Positions 8,135-21,000 of a stretch of DNA of 64,000 bases are shown here, piece by piece. The notes beneath the pieces are model-generated. The model did no database searches, was not told the origin of the DNA, and was given only the letters and a program-made list of their open reading frames with translations. Within the stretch, counting starts at the first letter, position 1. Every line of letters starts with the position of its first letter. A program made the position numbers and the translations under genes. The DNA comes from Roseateles oligotrophus (GTDB lineage: Bacteria; Pseudomonadota; Gammaproteobacteria; Burkholderiales; Burkholderiaceae_C), in contig NZ_JACHLP010000012.1 in the NCBI RefSeq assembly GCF_014204525.1, positions 1-64,000 of the forward strand, given 5' to 3'.

Positions 8135-8953
8135 GTGGGGCCAAGCCCGCTCGAGCAAGTCCTGGCCGCGCTGCTCGAACAGCCCTTGGTGCTGATCGAG
8201 GTGTTGGGCGTCGAAGGCAGCGGCCCGCGTGAAGTGGGGGCCTGGATGGCGCTGGGCGAGGGCCTGGCCCTGGGCTCCATCGGCGGCGGTCAGCTGGAAT
8301 TCGAGGCCATGGCCCTGGCGCGAGCGCTGCTGGCCGTGGCGGACGGAGCGGGGTTCAGTCGCCGCTTTCCGCTCGGCCCCAGCCTGGGCCAGTGCTGCGG
8401 CGGGGTGGTGACGCTGGGCTTCGAGCGCCTGCCCGCAGGCGCCGCGCAGGCCCAGGCCTTGCGCCAGCGCCTCGCCCCGCCGCCCGAGGCCTTGCTGCCG
8501 GTGGCCTTGTTTGGCGGCGGCCATGTGGGCCGCGCCATCGTCGAGCTGCTGGCGCGCCTGCCCTGCCGGGTGTGCTGGGTGGACAGCCGGGAGGCGGTGT
8601 TCCCGCTCGATCTGCCCGCCCATGTGCAGAGCGAATGTTCCGAGCCGGTGCAGGGCGCGGTGGCCGGGCTGGCGCCGGGGGCCCGGGTGCTGATCATGAG
8701 CTTCAGCCATGCGGAGGATCTGGACATCGTCGCCGCCTGCCTGCGCCGCCAGCGCGAGCGGGCCGACCTGGGCTTTATCGGCTTGATAGGCAGCAAGAGC
8801 AAATGGGCTAGCTTTCGCCAGCGCTTGTTGGCGCGGGGCTTTGAGGAGGCCGAGCTGGCCCAGGTCCGTTGCCCGATTGGCCTGCCCGGCATCCGCGGCA
8901 AGCAAGCCGAGGTGATCGCGATCGCCGTTGTCGCCCAGTTGCTGAGTCTGTGA
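8135..8953 (+). CDS. xdhC: xanthine dehydrogenase accessory protein XdhC
   Basis: This 272-residue XdhC/CoxI-family chaperone inserts or sulfurates the molybdenum cofactor of xanthine dehydrogenase. A CCGG motif near residue 88 and an N-terminal XdhC/CoxI domain are followed by a Rossmann-like domain starting FGGGHVGRAIVELL. The GTG start at 8135, one base after the uraH stop, is the only start that fits, because the family N-terminus SPLEQVLAALLEQ follows at once. The enzyme it serves (xdhA/xdhB) lies more than 22 kb away in this window. Confidence 0.9.
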   Translation: MGPSPLEQVLAALLEQPLVLIEVLGVEGSGPREVGAWMALGEGLALGSIGGGQLEFEAMALARALLAVADGAGFSRRFPLGPSLGQCCGGVVTLGFERLPAGAAQAQALRQRLAPPPEALLPVALFGGGHVGRAIVELLARLPCRVCWVDSREAVFPLDLPAHVQSECSEPVQGAVAGLAPGARVLIMSFSHAEDLDIVAACLRRQRERADLGFIGLIGSKSKWASFRQRLLARGFEEAELAQVRCPIGLPGIRGKQAEVIAIAVVAQLLSL

Positions 8954-8966
8954 ATTCTGCCAGTTT

Positions 8967-8983
8967 TGCCTAAAAAATAGGCA
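8967..8983. other. small hairpin after xdhC
   Basis: TGCCTA, a five-A loop and TAGGCA form a 6-bp stem 14 bases after the xdhC stop. No T-run follows on the plus strand, so it is a weak terminator at best. It may also act as an operator for the histidine kinase gene that follows. Confidence 0.3.
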
Positions 8984-9045
8984 GGCATCCCGGCGTATTT
9001 GCTGGGCCCGCAAAACCCGGGCCCAGTCCATAATCGCCCACATCA

Positions 9046-12000
9046 GTGGCAAGACGAGACGAGCGCGTGGACGAAATGCACCGTCGATTGGCAGCCTTGG
9101 AGGATGGTGAATGGGTCGCCCGGACCCTGGCATCCTGGTTGAACTCGGGCCTGCAGGCGCCAAGCGAGCAAGCGCTGGCGCAGGCCTGGCTTGGAGCCTG
9201 CCTTGGCCTGAGCGGCGTGCTGGCCGCGGCCCTGCACAAGCGCGAGCCGGCTGCCTGGGTCTGTGTGCACAGCCAGGCGCAGGCGCCTGAACTGTCTCCG
9301 GCCTGGCCTGGCTGGCCCACGCAGGCCGCGCCGCCCGAGGGGCGCGGCGGCCTTGAGCTCTTGCCGGGCCCGGACGCCGGCCAGGTCTTTTTGCAATGCC
9401 TGCTGCCCGGCGGCACGCAGGCCGACGCGGGCCTGAGCCTGCTCCTGCAAGGCCCGCCCAGCGCGCGCCTGCAAGCCTTGTTGGCCGCCTCGCCCGGGGC
9501 GCTGCAGCCTTGCTGGCAGCGTATGCAGGCCTGCTGGGCACAGCAGGCCCAGTTGGCGGCCACCCTGCAGCAACAGCATTTCTGGCAGGCGGCGATGGAC
9601 AGCCTGCCCCTGCCGGCCTTCTGCCTGGACGAACAGGGCCGCTACGCCGGCATCAATCGCGCCTATGCCCAGGCTTTCGGGCCGCAAGCCCAGACCGTGC
9701 TGGGCAAGACGGTGATGGACTCACCCGATGTGCAGGATGAGTGCCGCGAAGAGTATCTGGGCGAGGACCTGCGGGTGATTCGCGAGACGGGCACGGCGCA
9801 GCGCGTATTCCTGCCCAGTTATGCCGACGGCAGCTGCCACGAGACCTTGTTCCGTTCGGCCGGCTTCCGTGATGCGCAGGGCCGGCCGGCCGGGATGGTG
9901 GGCTGCTTTGTCGATGTCTCGGAGCAGGTGCGGGCCGAGCAGGCCAGCGCCCAGGCGCTGCAGGATCAGCAGGTGATCTTCGAGGCGGTCAGCCTGGGGC
10001 TGATGTATGCGGTGGACCGCCAGATCAAGCGCTGCAACCCCATGTTCGAGCGCTTGTTCGGCTACCAGCCGGGCGAGTTGCTGGGCTGCAGCACCCGCTG
10101 CCTGTTCCTGAGCGACCGGCAGTTCGAGCAGGCCGGCATCGAGCTGTATGCACCCATCCAGCGCGGCGGCCAGTTTGAGGGCGTCTGGCAGCTCAAACGC
10201 AAGGACGGCTCCCTGTTCTGGGGCCGTATGTATGGCCGCGGCGTGATGGACGAGGGCGGGCAGCTGGTGGGCAGCGTCTGGGCTTTTGAGGATGTGACCG
10301 AATCGCGCCGCATCGCCCAGGAGCTGCAGTCGGCCAAGGAGGAGGCCGATGCGGCCAACCAGGCCAAGAGCAATTTCCTGGCGAATATGAGCCATGAAAT
10401 CCGCACGCCGATGAATGCCATCATCGGCCTGTCCTTTCTGGCCCTGTCCACCCAGCTGACGCCGCGCCAGTACGACTACCTCAGCAAGATCCAGCAGTCC
10501 GGCCAGCACCTGCTGGGCATCTTGAACGACATCCTCGACTTCTCCAAGGTCGAGGCCGGCCGCCTGAGCCTGGAGCTGCAGCCCTTCGACCTCAACAAGG
10601 TGATGGCCAATGTGCTGGACCTGGTGTCCGAGAAGGCCAGGGCCAAGGGCCTGGAGCTGGTCTGCGACCTGCCCACCGAGATCCCCTGCTGGCTCACGGG
10701 CGACGCCCTGCGCCTGAGCCAGGTGCTGATCAATCTGGCCAATAACGCCGTCAAGTTCACCCAGGCGGGTGAGATCGTCATCACCGTGCGGGTGGCCGAG
10801 CGCGTCGAGGGCGAGGTGCTGCTGCGCTTCGAGGTGCGCGACACCGGCATCGGCCTGAGCCCCGATCAAACCGGCCGCCTGTTCCAGAGCTTCAGCCAGG
10901 CCGATGGCTCCACCACCCGGCAGTACGGCGGCACCGGCCTGGGCCTGGCGATCGCCAAGCGCCTGGTGGAGCTGATGGGTGGCGATGTGGGCGTGCTGAG
11001 CAAGCTGGGCGAGGGCTCGACCTTCTGGTTCACCACCCGGCTGGGCCTGGCGCCGGGCGAGCAGGGCCAGGCCTTGCTGGACCCCGGCCTGGGCATCAGC
11101 CTGGACGGGCGGCGGGTGCTGGTGGTGGAAGACAACGAGGCGGCCCGCACGGTGCTGGTGTCCATACTCAGCGGTCTGGGCATGGCGGTCAGCGCCGTGC
11201 CGACCGGTGAGGCGGGCCTGAGTGCGGTGGAAGACGCGGCCTTGGGCAGCGAACCCTTTGAGATCGTGCTGATCGACTGGCAGCTGCCCGGCATGGACGG
11301 CCTGGTGCTGGCCGAGCGCCTGGGCGCCATGCCCCTGGCCCCGCGCCCGCGCCTGGCCTTGCTGACGGCGTTTGGACGCGACGATGTGGTGGACGCCGCC
11401 TATCAACTCGGCATCCAGGAGGTGCTGGCCAAGCCCGTCTACCCGCAGGCGGTGCTGGACAGCCTCTTGCGCCTGCTGGAGGTCAAGCAAGGCCGCTCGC
11501 CCACCCAGGGCGGCAGCGCCGTCCAGCTGGAAGGGCTGCGGGCCTTGCGCGGCGCGCGCATCCTGCTGGTGGAAGACAACCCCATCAACCAGCAGGTGGC
11601 CAGCGAAATGCTGCACATGGTGGGCATGGTGGTGGAGCTGGCCGATAACGGCCTGATCGCCGTGCAGAAGGTCACGGCCACGGCCACGGCGCCGGATGCG
11701 GAGGGCCTTGCCGCCTACGATCTGGTCCTGATGGACATGCAGATGCCGGTGATGGACGGCGTGGCCGCCGCCAGCGCCCTGCGTGCCGACGGCCGCTTTG
11801 CCGAGCTGCCCATCGTCGCCATGACGGCCAATGCCATGCAGGTGGACCGGGACCGCTGCGCGGCGGCCGGCATGAACGACTTCGTCGCCAAGCCGATCGA
11901 GCCGGATGATTTATGGCAGGCCCTGCGCCGCTGCATACGCATGCGGCCCGGGCTGGGCGAGGGCAATAGCGGCGGCGGTGAGGACACCCAGGTGTTTGGC

Positions 12001-12651
12001 GCCGGCTTTGCCGCGCTGCTGGACGAGCCGCAGGTGCAGGAGATGCTGGGCCTGCGCCAGGCCGTGCCCGGCCTGGAGCTGCGCCTGGGCCTGCGCCGGG
12101 CGGCAGGCAATCCGCTGCTTTATCTGGCCATGTTGCGCGAGTTCCAGCTCAGCCGGGCGCAGGCCTGCAGCGAGATCGAAGCCTTGCTGCTGAAGGACCG
12201 CAAGGCCGCTGAGCGCGCGGCCCACACCCTCAAGGGCCTGGCCGGCAATATCGGCGCCAGCGCCGTGCAGGCCGCCGCGGCCCAGGTGGAGGAGGGCTTC
12301 CGGGAGGAGCAGTCCCTGGTCAATATCGTCGCCCGCATCACCCCCTTGCGGGTCTTGCTGGCCGCCCTGATCGAGAGCTTGCAGGCGGCCTTGCCGGAGG
12401 AGAGCTCGCCGACCGAGTTCCGCCCGCTGGATGAGGCCGAGGTCGAGGCCCAGCTGCAGGCCTTGCAGTCCCTGCTGCAGCACGACGACCCCGAGGCGCT
12501 GGACCATTTCAAGCAGCACAGCGCCGCCCTGCGGCCGCGCCTGGGCGAGGTGCATGCCGAAATCGCCGAGGCGCTGGACCGCTTCGACTTTGACCGCGCC
12601 AGCCGCAGCCTCAAGACTGTCTTGCGAGAGAAGCGGGCGGCGTCGGGCTAG
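9046..12651 (+). CDS. hybrid sensor histidine kinase with two PAS, two REC and an Hpt domain
   Basis: This 1201-residue protein has no obvious membrane segment. An unassigned N-terminal region (1-185) is followed by PAS domains at about 190-290 and 300-425. The HisKA domain has phospho-acceptor H450 in NMSHEIRTP, and a HATPase domain lies at about 550-670. Receiver domains at about 695-810 (D744) and 835-955 (D897) and an Hpt domain with H1060 in RAAHTLKG complete it. This is a full phosphorelay in one chain, probably cytosolic. The output regulator is not adjacent. The GTG start at 9046 is uncertain; GTG at 9067 or ATG at 9076 are alternatives, and none has a strong ribosome-binding site. 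Confidence 0.92.
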   Translation: MARRDERVDEMHRRLAALEDGEWVARTLASWLNSGLQAPSEQALAQAWLGACLGLSGVLAAALHKREPAAWVCVHSQAQAPELSPAWPGWPTQAAPPEGRGGLELLPGPDAGQVFLQCLLPGGTQADAGLSLLLQGPPSARLQALLAASPGALQPCWQRMQACWAQQAQLAATLQQQHFWQAAMDSLPLPAFCLDEQGRYAGINRAYAQAFGPQAQTVLGKTVMDSPDVQDECREEYLGEDLRVIRETGTAQRVFLPSYADGSCHETLFRSAGFRDAQGRPAGMVGCFVDVSEQVRAEQASAQALQDQQVIFEAVSLGLMYAVDRQIKRCNPMFERLFGYQPGELLGCSTRCLFLSDRQFEQAGIELYAPIQRGGQFEGVWQLKRKDGSLFWGRMYGRGVMDEGGQLVGSVWAFEDVTESRRIAQELQSAKEEADAANQAKSNFLANMSHEIRTPMNAIIGLSFLALSTQLTPRQYDYLSKIQQSGQHLLGILNDILDFSKVEAGRLSLELQPFDLNKVMANVLDLVSEKARAKGLELVCDLPTEIPCWLTGDALRLSQVLINLANNAVKFTQAGEIVITVRVAERVEGEVLLRFEVRDTGIGLSPDQTGRLFQSFSQADGSTTRQYGGTGLGLAIAKRLVELMGGDVGVLSKLGEGSTFWFTTRLGLAPGEQGQALLDPGLGISLDGRRVLVVEDNEAARTVLVSILSGLGMAVSAVPTGEAGLSAVEDAALGSEPFEIVLIDWQLPGMDGLVLAERLGAMPLAPRPRLALLTAFGRDDVVDAAYQLGIQEVLAKPVYPQAVLDSLLRLLEVKQGRSPTQGGSAVQLEGLRALRGARILLVEDNPINQQVASEMLHMVGMVVELADNGLIAVQKVTATATAPDAEGLAAYDLVLMDMQMPVMDGVAAASALRADGRFAELPIVAMTANAMQVDRDRCAAAGMNDFVAKPIEPDDLWQALRRCIRMRPGLGEGNSGGGEDTQVFGAGFAALLDEPQVQEMLGLRQAVPGLELRLGLRRAAGNPLLYLAMLREFQLSRAQACSEIEALLLKDRKAAERAAHTLKGLAGNIGASAVQAAAAQVEEGFREEQSLVNIVARITPLRVLLAALIESLQAALPEESSPTEFRPLDEAEVEAQLQALQSLLQHDDPEALDHFKQHSAALRPRLGEVHAEIAEALDRFDFDRASRSLKTVLREKRAASG

Positions 12652-12805
12652 CCCCTGCCGGGCCACAATGCCTCCTTAAGCTAGGGGTGTCGGGGCTTGG
12701 GGGACTAACGCAAGATTCCCGCTGCCCTCGGCAAGGCGCCGCGCCTTTGCCTAGGGCCGCTTGGGCAGACCCGGCCCAGCCCCTCGCGCGGTCCCAACAG
12801 GAGAG

Positions 12806-13723
<918 letters not shown>

Positions 13724-13744
<21 letters not shown>

Positions 13745-16621
13745 CGCAGCCCCGGCCTCGACCAGGGTGAAGGCGGCCCAGTAGTAGGGGTGGGTGTAGG
13801 CCAAGCGCCTGTCTTGCAGCGCGGCGGTCTGAGCCCGCTGCAAGGCGCCAGCGTAATCGGCCGGGCGCTTGGCCAGCTCGGCATAGAAGCGGCGCATCAG
13901 CGCGGCGGTTTGGCGGTCATCCACCTTCCAGTGGCTGGCCTCTTCGGCAACCCCGGGCAGGGCGGCATAGCCGGGCCAGGCCTGGGTCAGGCCAAAGCCC
14001 TGCAGTCTTGGCCGGCCTGGGTGGTCCAGCGCCTGCGCCGGCCAGCCCTCCGTGCCGGTCTCTGCCGGCGCGGCGCCGGCCAGCACCAGTCGGTATTTCT
14101 GCGCCAGGTATTGCTTGCCGTCGTGCAGTGCGCCCAGGGGTAGATAGCGCAGGCTGCCATCCAGCCACAGGCGGATCTGGTGCTTGCCCTGGGCCTGCGC
14201 CTGCAGGTCGATCTGCAGGCCCAGTTGCTGGTACAGCCGTTGGGCCAGGGGCAGGGTGTCGCCGCGCTCCTGGAGCAGTTGGAGGAAGCGGGCGATGTCC
14301 TGCTTGAGCTGCCTGCCGTCCAGCGCCTGGCGCTGCAATTGGTAGGTCCCGGCCTGGGAGCTGAGGATGCTGAGGAAGTCGTCGCCTAGCAGGAAATGGG
14401 CATGGAGGGTCTTGGCGTCGGTGCTCGTCAGGCTGGGTGCTGCTGTGGGCTCACTCTTGCCGACGCGGGCTTGCTGCAGGAGTTGAGCCAGCGTTTGCAG
14501 CTCGGCGGCGCGTCTGGCGTTGCTGCCTTGCATCCAGGTCTTGAGTTCCTCTTTTTCCGCCGGGCTCAGTCGCTCGCTGACCAGCAGGCGCAGCATGCGC
14601 TGCCGGGTCTCGCCGGGTTCGGCCTCGGTCCCGAAATGCTGTTCAAGCGCGGCCTGCAAGGCTTGCTCACCGGGGGTCAGCGAGAGGGCGGGCATCTCCG
14701 TTGCAAGGGCTCTTTGTGCGAAGTCATCCTGCTCCCTGAGCCTGACGAGTTGCATGACTTCCAGCGCCTCGGCGATGCGGCCCGCTTGCGCCAGCCAGTC
14801 GGCCAGTTGGCGGTAGATGGTCAGCTTGTTCCTGACAAAGCCGCTGTCCTTGTTGGTGTTCAGGCTCAGCAGATTGCTGCGCATGGCCTGCAGGATGTTG
14901 ACGGCCTGCTTGGCAAAGGCAATCGCCTCGCCCGCCTGGCCCTGCGCCCGGGCGCTCAAGGCCAGTGCCTCGAAGGCTCGCCACTCCAGGTTGGGCATGC
15001 TGCCTGCACGGCCGGCCGCCAGAGCGCGGGCGGCCCAGGCATAGGCCTTGTCCGAGTGTTGCTGGCGGCGTTCCTGGACGGACAGGGCCAGGCTCATCAA
15101 GGCCTCGGTTGAGGGGCTGAGCACGTCGTCGGCGGACTCGTCCCATTGCTTCAGAAAGGCTTGCAAGGCCGGGCAGTCGCCGGGCTCCAGGCGGCAGCGA
15201 TGGCCAAGCAGAAAGAGCCGCATATCGTGCTTGTCTGGATAGATTCTGGCGAAAGCGGTTTCGGCATCCAGCAAGGCCTGGTAGGCCGCAGCGGGCTGGT
15301 CCAGGCCCACCATGACGTCGGCCTTGAGCAACTGGAAGTGGCCGAGCTGGCTGGGCAGGGCGCCCTCGGTCTGCAAATGCTGTTCCGCCGTCTTCAGTGC
15401 CAGTGCCGCCTCGCCCACGTCCCCCAGGTTCAAGAAAACCCGGCTCAGCGCCAGATGGGCCGCCAGCGCTGTAGGTTGATCGGCCCGCTGCCCGCTGGCC
15501 TCCAGCAGCCCAATGCAGCGCTGCAGGGTCTTGAGCGCATCACCCCATTGCCCCAGATTCATTTGCGCAGAGGCCATGCGGCGCAGGGCACGGGCGGCAC
15601 GCGGGCTTTGGGCCAGGGGGCCGGCCTGGAGCAGGGCCTCGGCGGCCCGGCTCATCTCGAGCGCTTCCTGAAACTTGCCGCGGCTGTTCAGCAGCCCGGC
15701 GAAGTTTTCCAGTATCCCTGGCCTGATATGGGCAGGGTCGGGGTCCTCGGGTTGGAACTGGCTCAGCAGCGACCGGAAAGCGGCCTCGGCCTCTTGGAAA
15801 CTGCCCTTGCGGCTGAGCAGGGTTGCAAGGTTCTGCAAGGAGCCGGCCAGATCGGCCTTCAGATGAGCAAGATGCCGCTGTCGCAGCTCGACTTCCTGCT
15901 GCGCGTAGCGGGTGGCATCGGCCAAGCGTTCGGAGCGAGCGGCATTGAAGGTCAGCGCGCGCAGAGCCTGGGCCAGCTGAGGCCTGAGCGCGGCCTGGTC
16001 CTGCAAGGCGGCATAGATGGACTGCAGCAAGGCTTCGGCCTCCGGGCGCTGGTTCGCGGCGGTCAGATAGACGGCATGGTTGATCTGTGCCGTCCAGTAT
16101 TCCCTGGCATCGAAATCCGCGGCGCGAGCCGCCATGGCTTGCAGGGCTTGGGTTGACCAGGCGAGTGCTTTTTCGACCTCGTCGCGTGCATGGTGGGCCG
16201 CCGCAAGTGCCAGGGCCACCCTGCCAGTGCCTTCCAGACCTTCGGGTCCGGCTTGGCCGATCTGCTTAAAAAGGCCGGGCCCCCAGGCCATGGCGAGGTC
16301 TAGCTGCTGGGCCACCACCATGGCCTCGATCACAAAAGCCTGTGCGTTCAAGAGGGCGGGTGCCTGTGCCCCCTGTGCTTCCTGTGTTGCCTGGCTCAGC
16401 TCGGCGAGCTTGCAAGCGATGGGCAGGCTTGCCGGCGCTTCTTCCGCAAGCAGGGTACGGGCTTGCTGTCGCAGCAAGGCCGGCGAGTGCTCGCTCACGG
16501 GGTGTTCGCTCAAGGCCTTGGAACAAACGGCCTCGAGGTTGGCGGGGGCCGCATCAGCAATGCCCGGACTCAGCAAAGCGAGCAGCAGCGCGTGAACTTT
16601 GATTTTCGGCTGCAGCAGCAC
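13724..16621 (-). CDS. TPR-repeat protein with a truncated CHAT domain
   Basis: The 965 residues comprise a signal-like hydrophobic start (residues 8-25), a long TPR-type helical array (about 30-620), and a C-terminal CHAT (caspase HetF-associated with TPRs) domain. The CHAT part has [17 protein letters not shown] and [19 protein letters not shown]. It then passes directly at about residue 895 into [18 protein letters not shown]. In complete CHAT domains the segment between those points is about 120-160 residues and holds the catalytic His and Cys, and neither is present here. The reading frame is kept. The start is GTG at 16621, 20 bases after the preceding gene's stop. It probably acts as a scaffold or regulator and not as a protease. 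Confidence 0.82.
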
Positions 16622-16641
16622 AGGTCGGCGCTCCCGGCCAC

Positions 16642-17304
16642 TCAGGGCTCAAATTCAATCAACAAGCTAGGTCCTTGAGCTTGGTCGAGCTGCAGCGCTT
16701 TGAGCGCTTGGACCTGCTCCGGCGTCAGGCGCTCGGGCAGCTCCAGATCCAGTCCCAGGCGCCCGAGCCGCTCATAGGGCTGGGCATCCAGTTGAACCGC
16801 GCGCAAGGCTTCAAGCATCTGCTGCCGGCGACCGGCCGGATCGGGGCTGCGGATCAGCACGGTGGCGCCGGCCGAGCCGCGTTCGATGCGCTCTTCCGCC
16901 ACTGGGGGGGCAAGCGTGCCGGGCCAGTTCCAATAGCCCAGCACCCCGCAAAACAGCAGGCCCAGGCCAGGAGCCCACAGCTGCGGGCGTAGCAGCTTGT
17001 GCAGCCAAGCCCGGACCTCCCACGCGGGCGATGGCCGAGGCTCAGGTCTTGCCTGCTGTTGGGTGGCGGCCAGGATGCCGGCTGCGCGGGCGCGCTGCAG
17101 CAGGCGCTCGGCCCGGGCCTCGGGATCGGGCATCTGGCCCTGGGGTTGCGCCGGCCGGTAGCTCAGCAGGGCGGCGCGCAGCCAGACGCTTTCTTCCCGC
17201 ATGCGGTGCCGAGCCTCGGGCCGGCTGCGGCCCGCCATCAAGTCCAGCCAGGCCTGGTCATCAGCCGCTTCAGCGTCATCGGCCTGGGACGGATGCTCGT
17301 TCAT
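16642..17304 (-). CDS. single-TM protein in anti-sigma position, function unknown
   Basis: This 220-residue protein has a cytosolic N-terminal region (1-125) with a charged helical stretch, one membrane helix at about residues 130-148 (LWAPGLGLLFCGVLGY) and a periplasmic C-terminal part. Its ATG overlaps the stop of the sigma-factor gene by four bases (ATGA), the usual arrangement of sigma/anti-sigma pairs. No zinc-binding HxxxCxxC motif of ZAS-type anti-sigma factors is visible, so the anti-sigma role rests on position and topology only. Downstream is the TPR-CHAT gene. Confidence 0.65.
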   Translation of the reverse strand: MNEHPSQADDAEAADDQAWLDLMAGRSRPEARHRMREESVWLRAALLSYRPAQPQGQMPDPEARAERLLQRARAAGILAATQQQARPEPRPSPAWEVRAWLHKLLRPQLWAPGLGLLFCGVLGYWNWPGTLAPPVAEERIERGSAGATVLIRSPDPAGRRQQMLEALRAVQLDAQPYERLGRLGLDLELPERLTPEQVQALKALQLDQAQGPSLLIEFEP

Positions 17305-17948
17305 GCGGCCACCTCATCGTCCAGCCTGGGCGCGGCCGCCGGGCTGACCAGGGCGTACCAGGGGGCAAAGAAGGGTCGGGCCTTTTTGCGGCATTGCGAC
17401 ACGAACTCCCGGGTGGCGCCGGGGCTGCGATCCAGTAGCTGAGCCAGCTGCGCGTAGTCCAGGCCCTCATCGACGATCCAGCGCAGCGCGGCGGCGTGCG
17501 CCGGGTGTGCGGCCTGGAAGCGCGCAAAACAGTTGCGGAAGACGGCCTCGATCTGCTTGTTCTTCAAGGCATGCTCCGGCCCCTCGGGCCGCTCCTGTGC
17601 CAGGGCCTGGACGGCACGCTGCACCTCGGCGGTGAACTGCCCATCCTCGTCCTGTTCCAGCGGCTGCTCAGGCCGTTTGGCGCGCAGGCTGTCGATCAGA
17701 CCATTGCGCACGATCTGCCGCACCCAGGCGATGGGATCGGCCGGGCCGCGGAAGGTGGCGCAGCGCAGCCAGACCTTGATCAGCGACTCCTGCACCACAT
17801 CCTCGGCCTGCTGCCAGCAGCGCAGGGCGATGGCGGCCTCGCGGTACAGGGCCGCCCCATGCTCGCGGTCGAACACGCGCAGCCATTGCTCGATCAGCGG
17901 GCCGCCTTGGCGGCAGGCATTCATGAAGCTGCGGGCGTCGAGTTCCAT
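17301..17948 (-). CDS. sigma-70 family (ECF-like) RNA polymerase sigma factor
   Basis: This 215-residue sigma factor shows region 2 in the stretch with AEDVVQESLIKVWLR followed by FRGPADPIAWVRQIVRNGLID. A C-terminal region 4 helix-turn-helix contains YAQLAQLLDRSPGATREFVSQCR. A linker rich in Glu and Gln joins them. The start at 17948 is the first ATG in frame; an upstream TTG at 18023 would add 25 residues without family similarity. It is translationally coupled to the one-TM protein. It probably directs transcription of a local surface or stress regulon, possibly including the CHAT gene and the nearby PEP-CTERM gene. Confidence 0.85.
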   Translation of the reverse strand: MELDARSFMNACRQGGPLIEQWLRVFDREHGAALYREAAIALRCWQQAEDVVQESLIKVWLRCATFRGPADPIAWVRQIVRNGLIDSLRAKRPEQPLEQDEDGQFTAEVQRAVQALAQERPEGPEHALKNKQIEAVFRNCFARFQAAHPAHAAALRWIVDEGLDYAQLAQLLDRSPGATREFVSQCRKKARPFFAPWYALVSPAAAPRLDDEVAA

Positions 17949-18050
17949 GTGGGTAAGCACCGGGTCGGAGGCTTGCTTGTAACTGAATTGTGTTTTGTTC
18001 TGGCGACAAGCAAATACCGCCAAACCCTGAGATTACTTTTCGTGCAACGA

Positions 18051-21000
18051 TCAAGCCCGAGTTGGCAAACGTCTGCGGCCAACGTAAGCGAGCAGCCCAA
18101 GCCCGGCGAGCAGCAGAGCCCAGCTGCTGGGTTCCGGCACGGCGCTGATGCTGCTGACGGTAAAACTCACATCGTGCGCGCCATACTGAATCGTCAGCCC
18201 GTAGTTCAGCCCGTTGCCCACGCCCCAAGCGCTGTCAAAGCCACCGCTGAAGCTGCCGCTGGTGTTGATCAGCGTGAAGTGGTCGCCGAGCTGTGCCTGA
18301 TAGTCGCTGAAGTCCAGCTTGACTTGCCCGTCGTAGACGGCATTGCCTGAGAGATTGAGTCGCCCATGCACGCTGCCCGCTTGCAGGCCTTGCAACGGGC
18401 TTGCCGGCTTGCTGAGTGCGGCGATGTCAAAGGCCAATAGCGAGGGGTCGGCCAATGTCAAGGGCGAGTAGACCGTCATCTGGGCATCGCTGCCGATATG
18501 CAGCCGGCCTTGGCTGTTGTCGAACTGCGTGCCTTGAACGTACAGTGTGCCCGCGTCCGCCGAGATCAGGCCTTGGTTGACGATAGTTCCCGAGCCATCG
18601 CCCAAATAGCCGACGCCGCGCACAGCATGGTCGGCGGCAATGGTCAGCATGTGGCCGTTGTTGCGGATGTAGCCGGAGTAACCGCTGCTGGACGAACTCA
18701 AGATGGTTTGGCCGCTGCCGCTCAAAGTCGTGTCGGCCCCCAGATAGACATAGGAATAGCCGCTGTTGCCGCCCGTCAGATTCAAGCTGCCTTGGTTGGT
18801 GATGGTGCCGGAGGTGTAGAGCGAGGTGCCGCTGGCTACGGTGAAGCTATTGGCAATGGTCAGATTTTTGATGTTGATGGAGCCACTGGAGCTGAAATTA
18901 CCGGTTAGCACGGCCGCTTCAAGGCTGCCGCCGCCCAGCTTGGCCAAGCCCAGGCCCTGGATGCTGCCGTCGCTGAGCGTGCCGCTGAGGTTGAGCGCAG
19001 CGCCGTCGGCAATCTGGACAACACCATGGCTGTTGTCAAAGGTCCGGCCGCTGCTGCTTCCCACCTGGATGTAGAGCGGGCTGCTGCCCTCGGCCATCAC
19101 CAAACCCTTGTTGACGATGCCACCCGAGCCGTCGCCCAAATAGCCAGCACCGCGTACCGTGTGATCGGCGGCAATGGTCAGCGTGTGGCCGTTGTTGCTG
19201 AGGTAGCCGGAGTAGCCGCTATTGGACGAACTCAAGATGGTTTGGCCGCTGCCGCTCAAAGTCGTGTCGGCCCCCAGATAGACATAGGAATAGCCGCTGT
19301 TGCCGCCTGAAAGGTTGAGCGTGCCCACGTTGTTGATGGCACCTGAAACAGTGGCCGAATTGCCACTTTTGACTTGAAGCGACCCGGCCAGGCTCAGGTC
19401 TTGATAGCTACCGCCATGGAGATTGGCCGAACCTGTCCCTTCAAGCCGCCCACCGCTCAGGATTCCGCTGAGGTTGAGCGCAGCGCCGTCGGCAATCTGG
19501 ACAACACCATGGCTGTTGTCAAAGGTCTGGCCGCTGCCGCTGCCCATCTGGATGTAGAGCGGGCTGCTGCCTTCGGCCATCACCAAACCCTTGTTGACGA
19601 TGCCACCCGAGCCGTCGCCCAGATAGCTATTGCCGCGTACCGTGTGATCGGCGGCGATGGTCAGCGTGTGGCCGTTGTTGCTGAGGTAGCCGGAGTAGCC
19701 GCTATTGGACGAACTCAAGATGGTTTGGCCGCTGCCGCTCAAAGTCGTGTCGGCCCCCAGGTAGACATAGGAATAGCCGCTGTTGCCACCGGTCAGATTC
19801 AAGCTGCCCTGGTTGGTGATGGTGCCGGAGGTGTAGAGCGAGGTGCCGCCGGCCACGGTGAAGCTGTTGGCAATGGTCAGATTTTTGATGTTGGTGTAGC
19901 CACTGGAGCTGAAATTACCGGTTAGCACGGCCGCTTCAAAGCTGCCGCCGCCCAGCTTGGCCAAGCCCTGGCTCCGGATGCTGCCGCCGCTGAGCGTGCC
20001 GCTGAGGTTGAGCGCAGCGCCGTCGGCAATCTGGACAACACCATGGCTGTTGTCAAAGGTCTGGCCGCTGCTGCTGCCCATCTGGATGTAGAGCGGGCTG
20101 CTGCCCTCGGCCATCACCAAACCCTTGTTGACGATGCCACCCGAGCCATCGCCCAAATAGCCATTGCCGCGTACCGTGTGATCGGAGGCGATGGTCAGCG
20201 TGTGGCCGTTGTTGCTGAGGTAGCCGGAGTAGCCGCTATTGGACGAACTCAAGATGGTTTGGCCGCTGCCACTCAAAGTCGTGTCGGCCCCCAGGTAGAC
20301 ATAGGAATAGCCGCTGTTGCCACCGGTCAGATTCAAGCTGCCCTGGTTGGTGATGGTGCCGGAGGTGTAGAGCGAGGTGCCGCCGGCGACGGTGAAGCTG
20401 TTGGCAATGGTCAGATTCTTGATGTTGGTGGAGCCACTGGAGCTGAAATTACCGGTTAGCACGGTCGCTTCAAAGCTGCCGCCGCCCAGCTTGGCCAAGC
20501 CCTGGCTCCGGATGCTGCCGCCGCTGAGCGTGCCGCTGAGGTTGAGCGCAGCGCCGTCGGCAATCTGGACAACACCATGGCTGTTGTCAAAGGTCTGGCC
20601 GCTGCTGCTGCCCATCTGGATGTAGAGCGGGCTGCTGCCCTCGGCCATCACCAAACCCTTGTTGACGATGCCACCCGAGCCGTCGCCCAAATAGCCATTG
20701 CCGCGTACCGTGTGATCGGCGGCGATGGTCAGCGTGTGGCCGTTGTTGCGGAGGTAGCCGGAGTAGCCGCTATTGGATGAACTCAAGATGGTTTGGCCGC
20801 TGCCGCTGAAGGTGGTGTCAGCCCCCAGGTAAAGCGTGGCGTAGCCGCTGCTGCCACCTGCCAGGTCCAAACGGCCGCTGTTGTTGATGACGCCGCCGTA
20901 AAGGTAGAGGGCGGCACCGCTGGCGATGCTCAGCTTGTCGCCGCTGTTGATGGTCAGCCGCCCAATGCTGCGTGTGCTGGCGAGTGTGAGCAGCGAGGGG

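Noticed and set aside
9721-11616. long open frame antisense to the hybrid histidine kinase
   Set aside because: It is a shadow frame of GC-rich coding DNA: its composition is Gln/Ala/His-rich and it has no domain, while the plus-strand frame has full kinase motifs.
12652-12805. possible small gene or RNA between the histidine kinase and the caspase
   Set aside because: Only a G-rich stretch without frame, ribosome site or convincing stem is visible.
18560-20870. possible CRISPR array or integron-type repeats
   Set aside because: The repeat unit is about 534 bases, in frame and encodes protein; no short repeats with unique spacers exist here.
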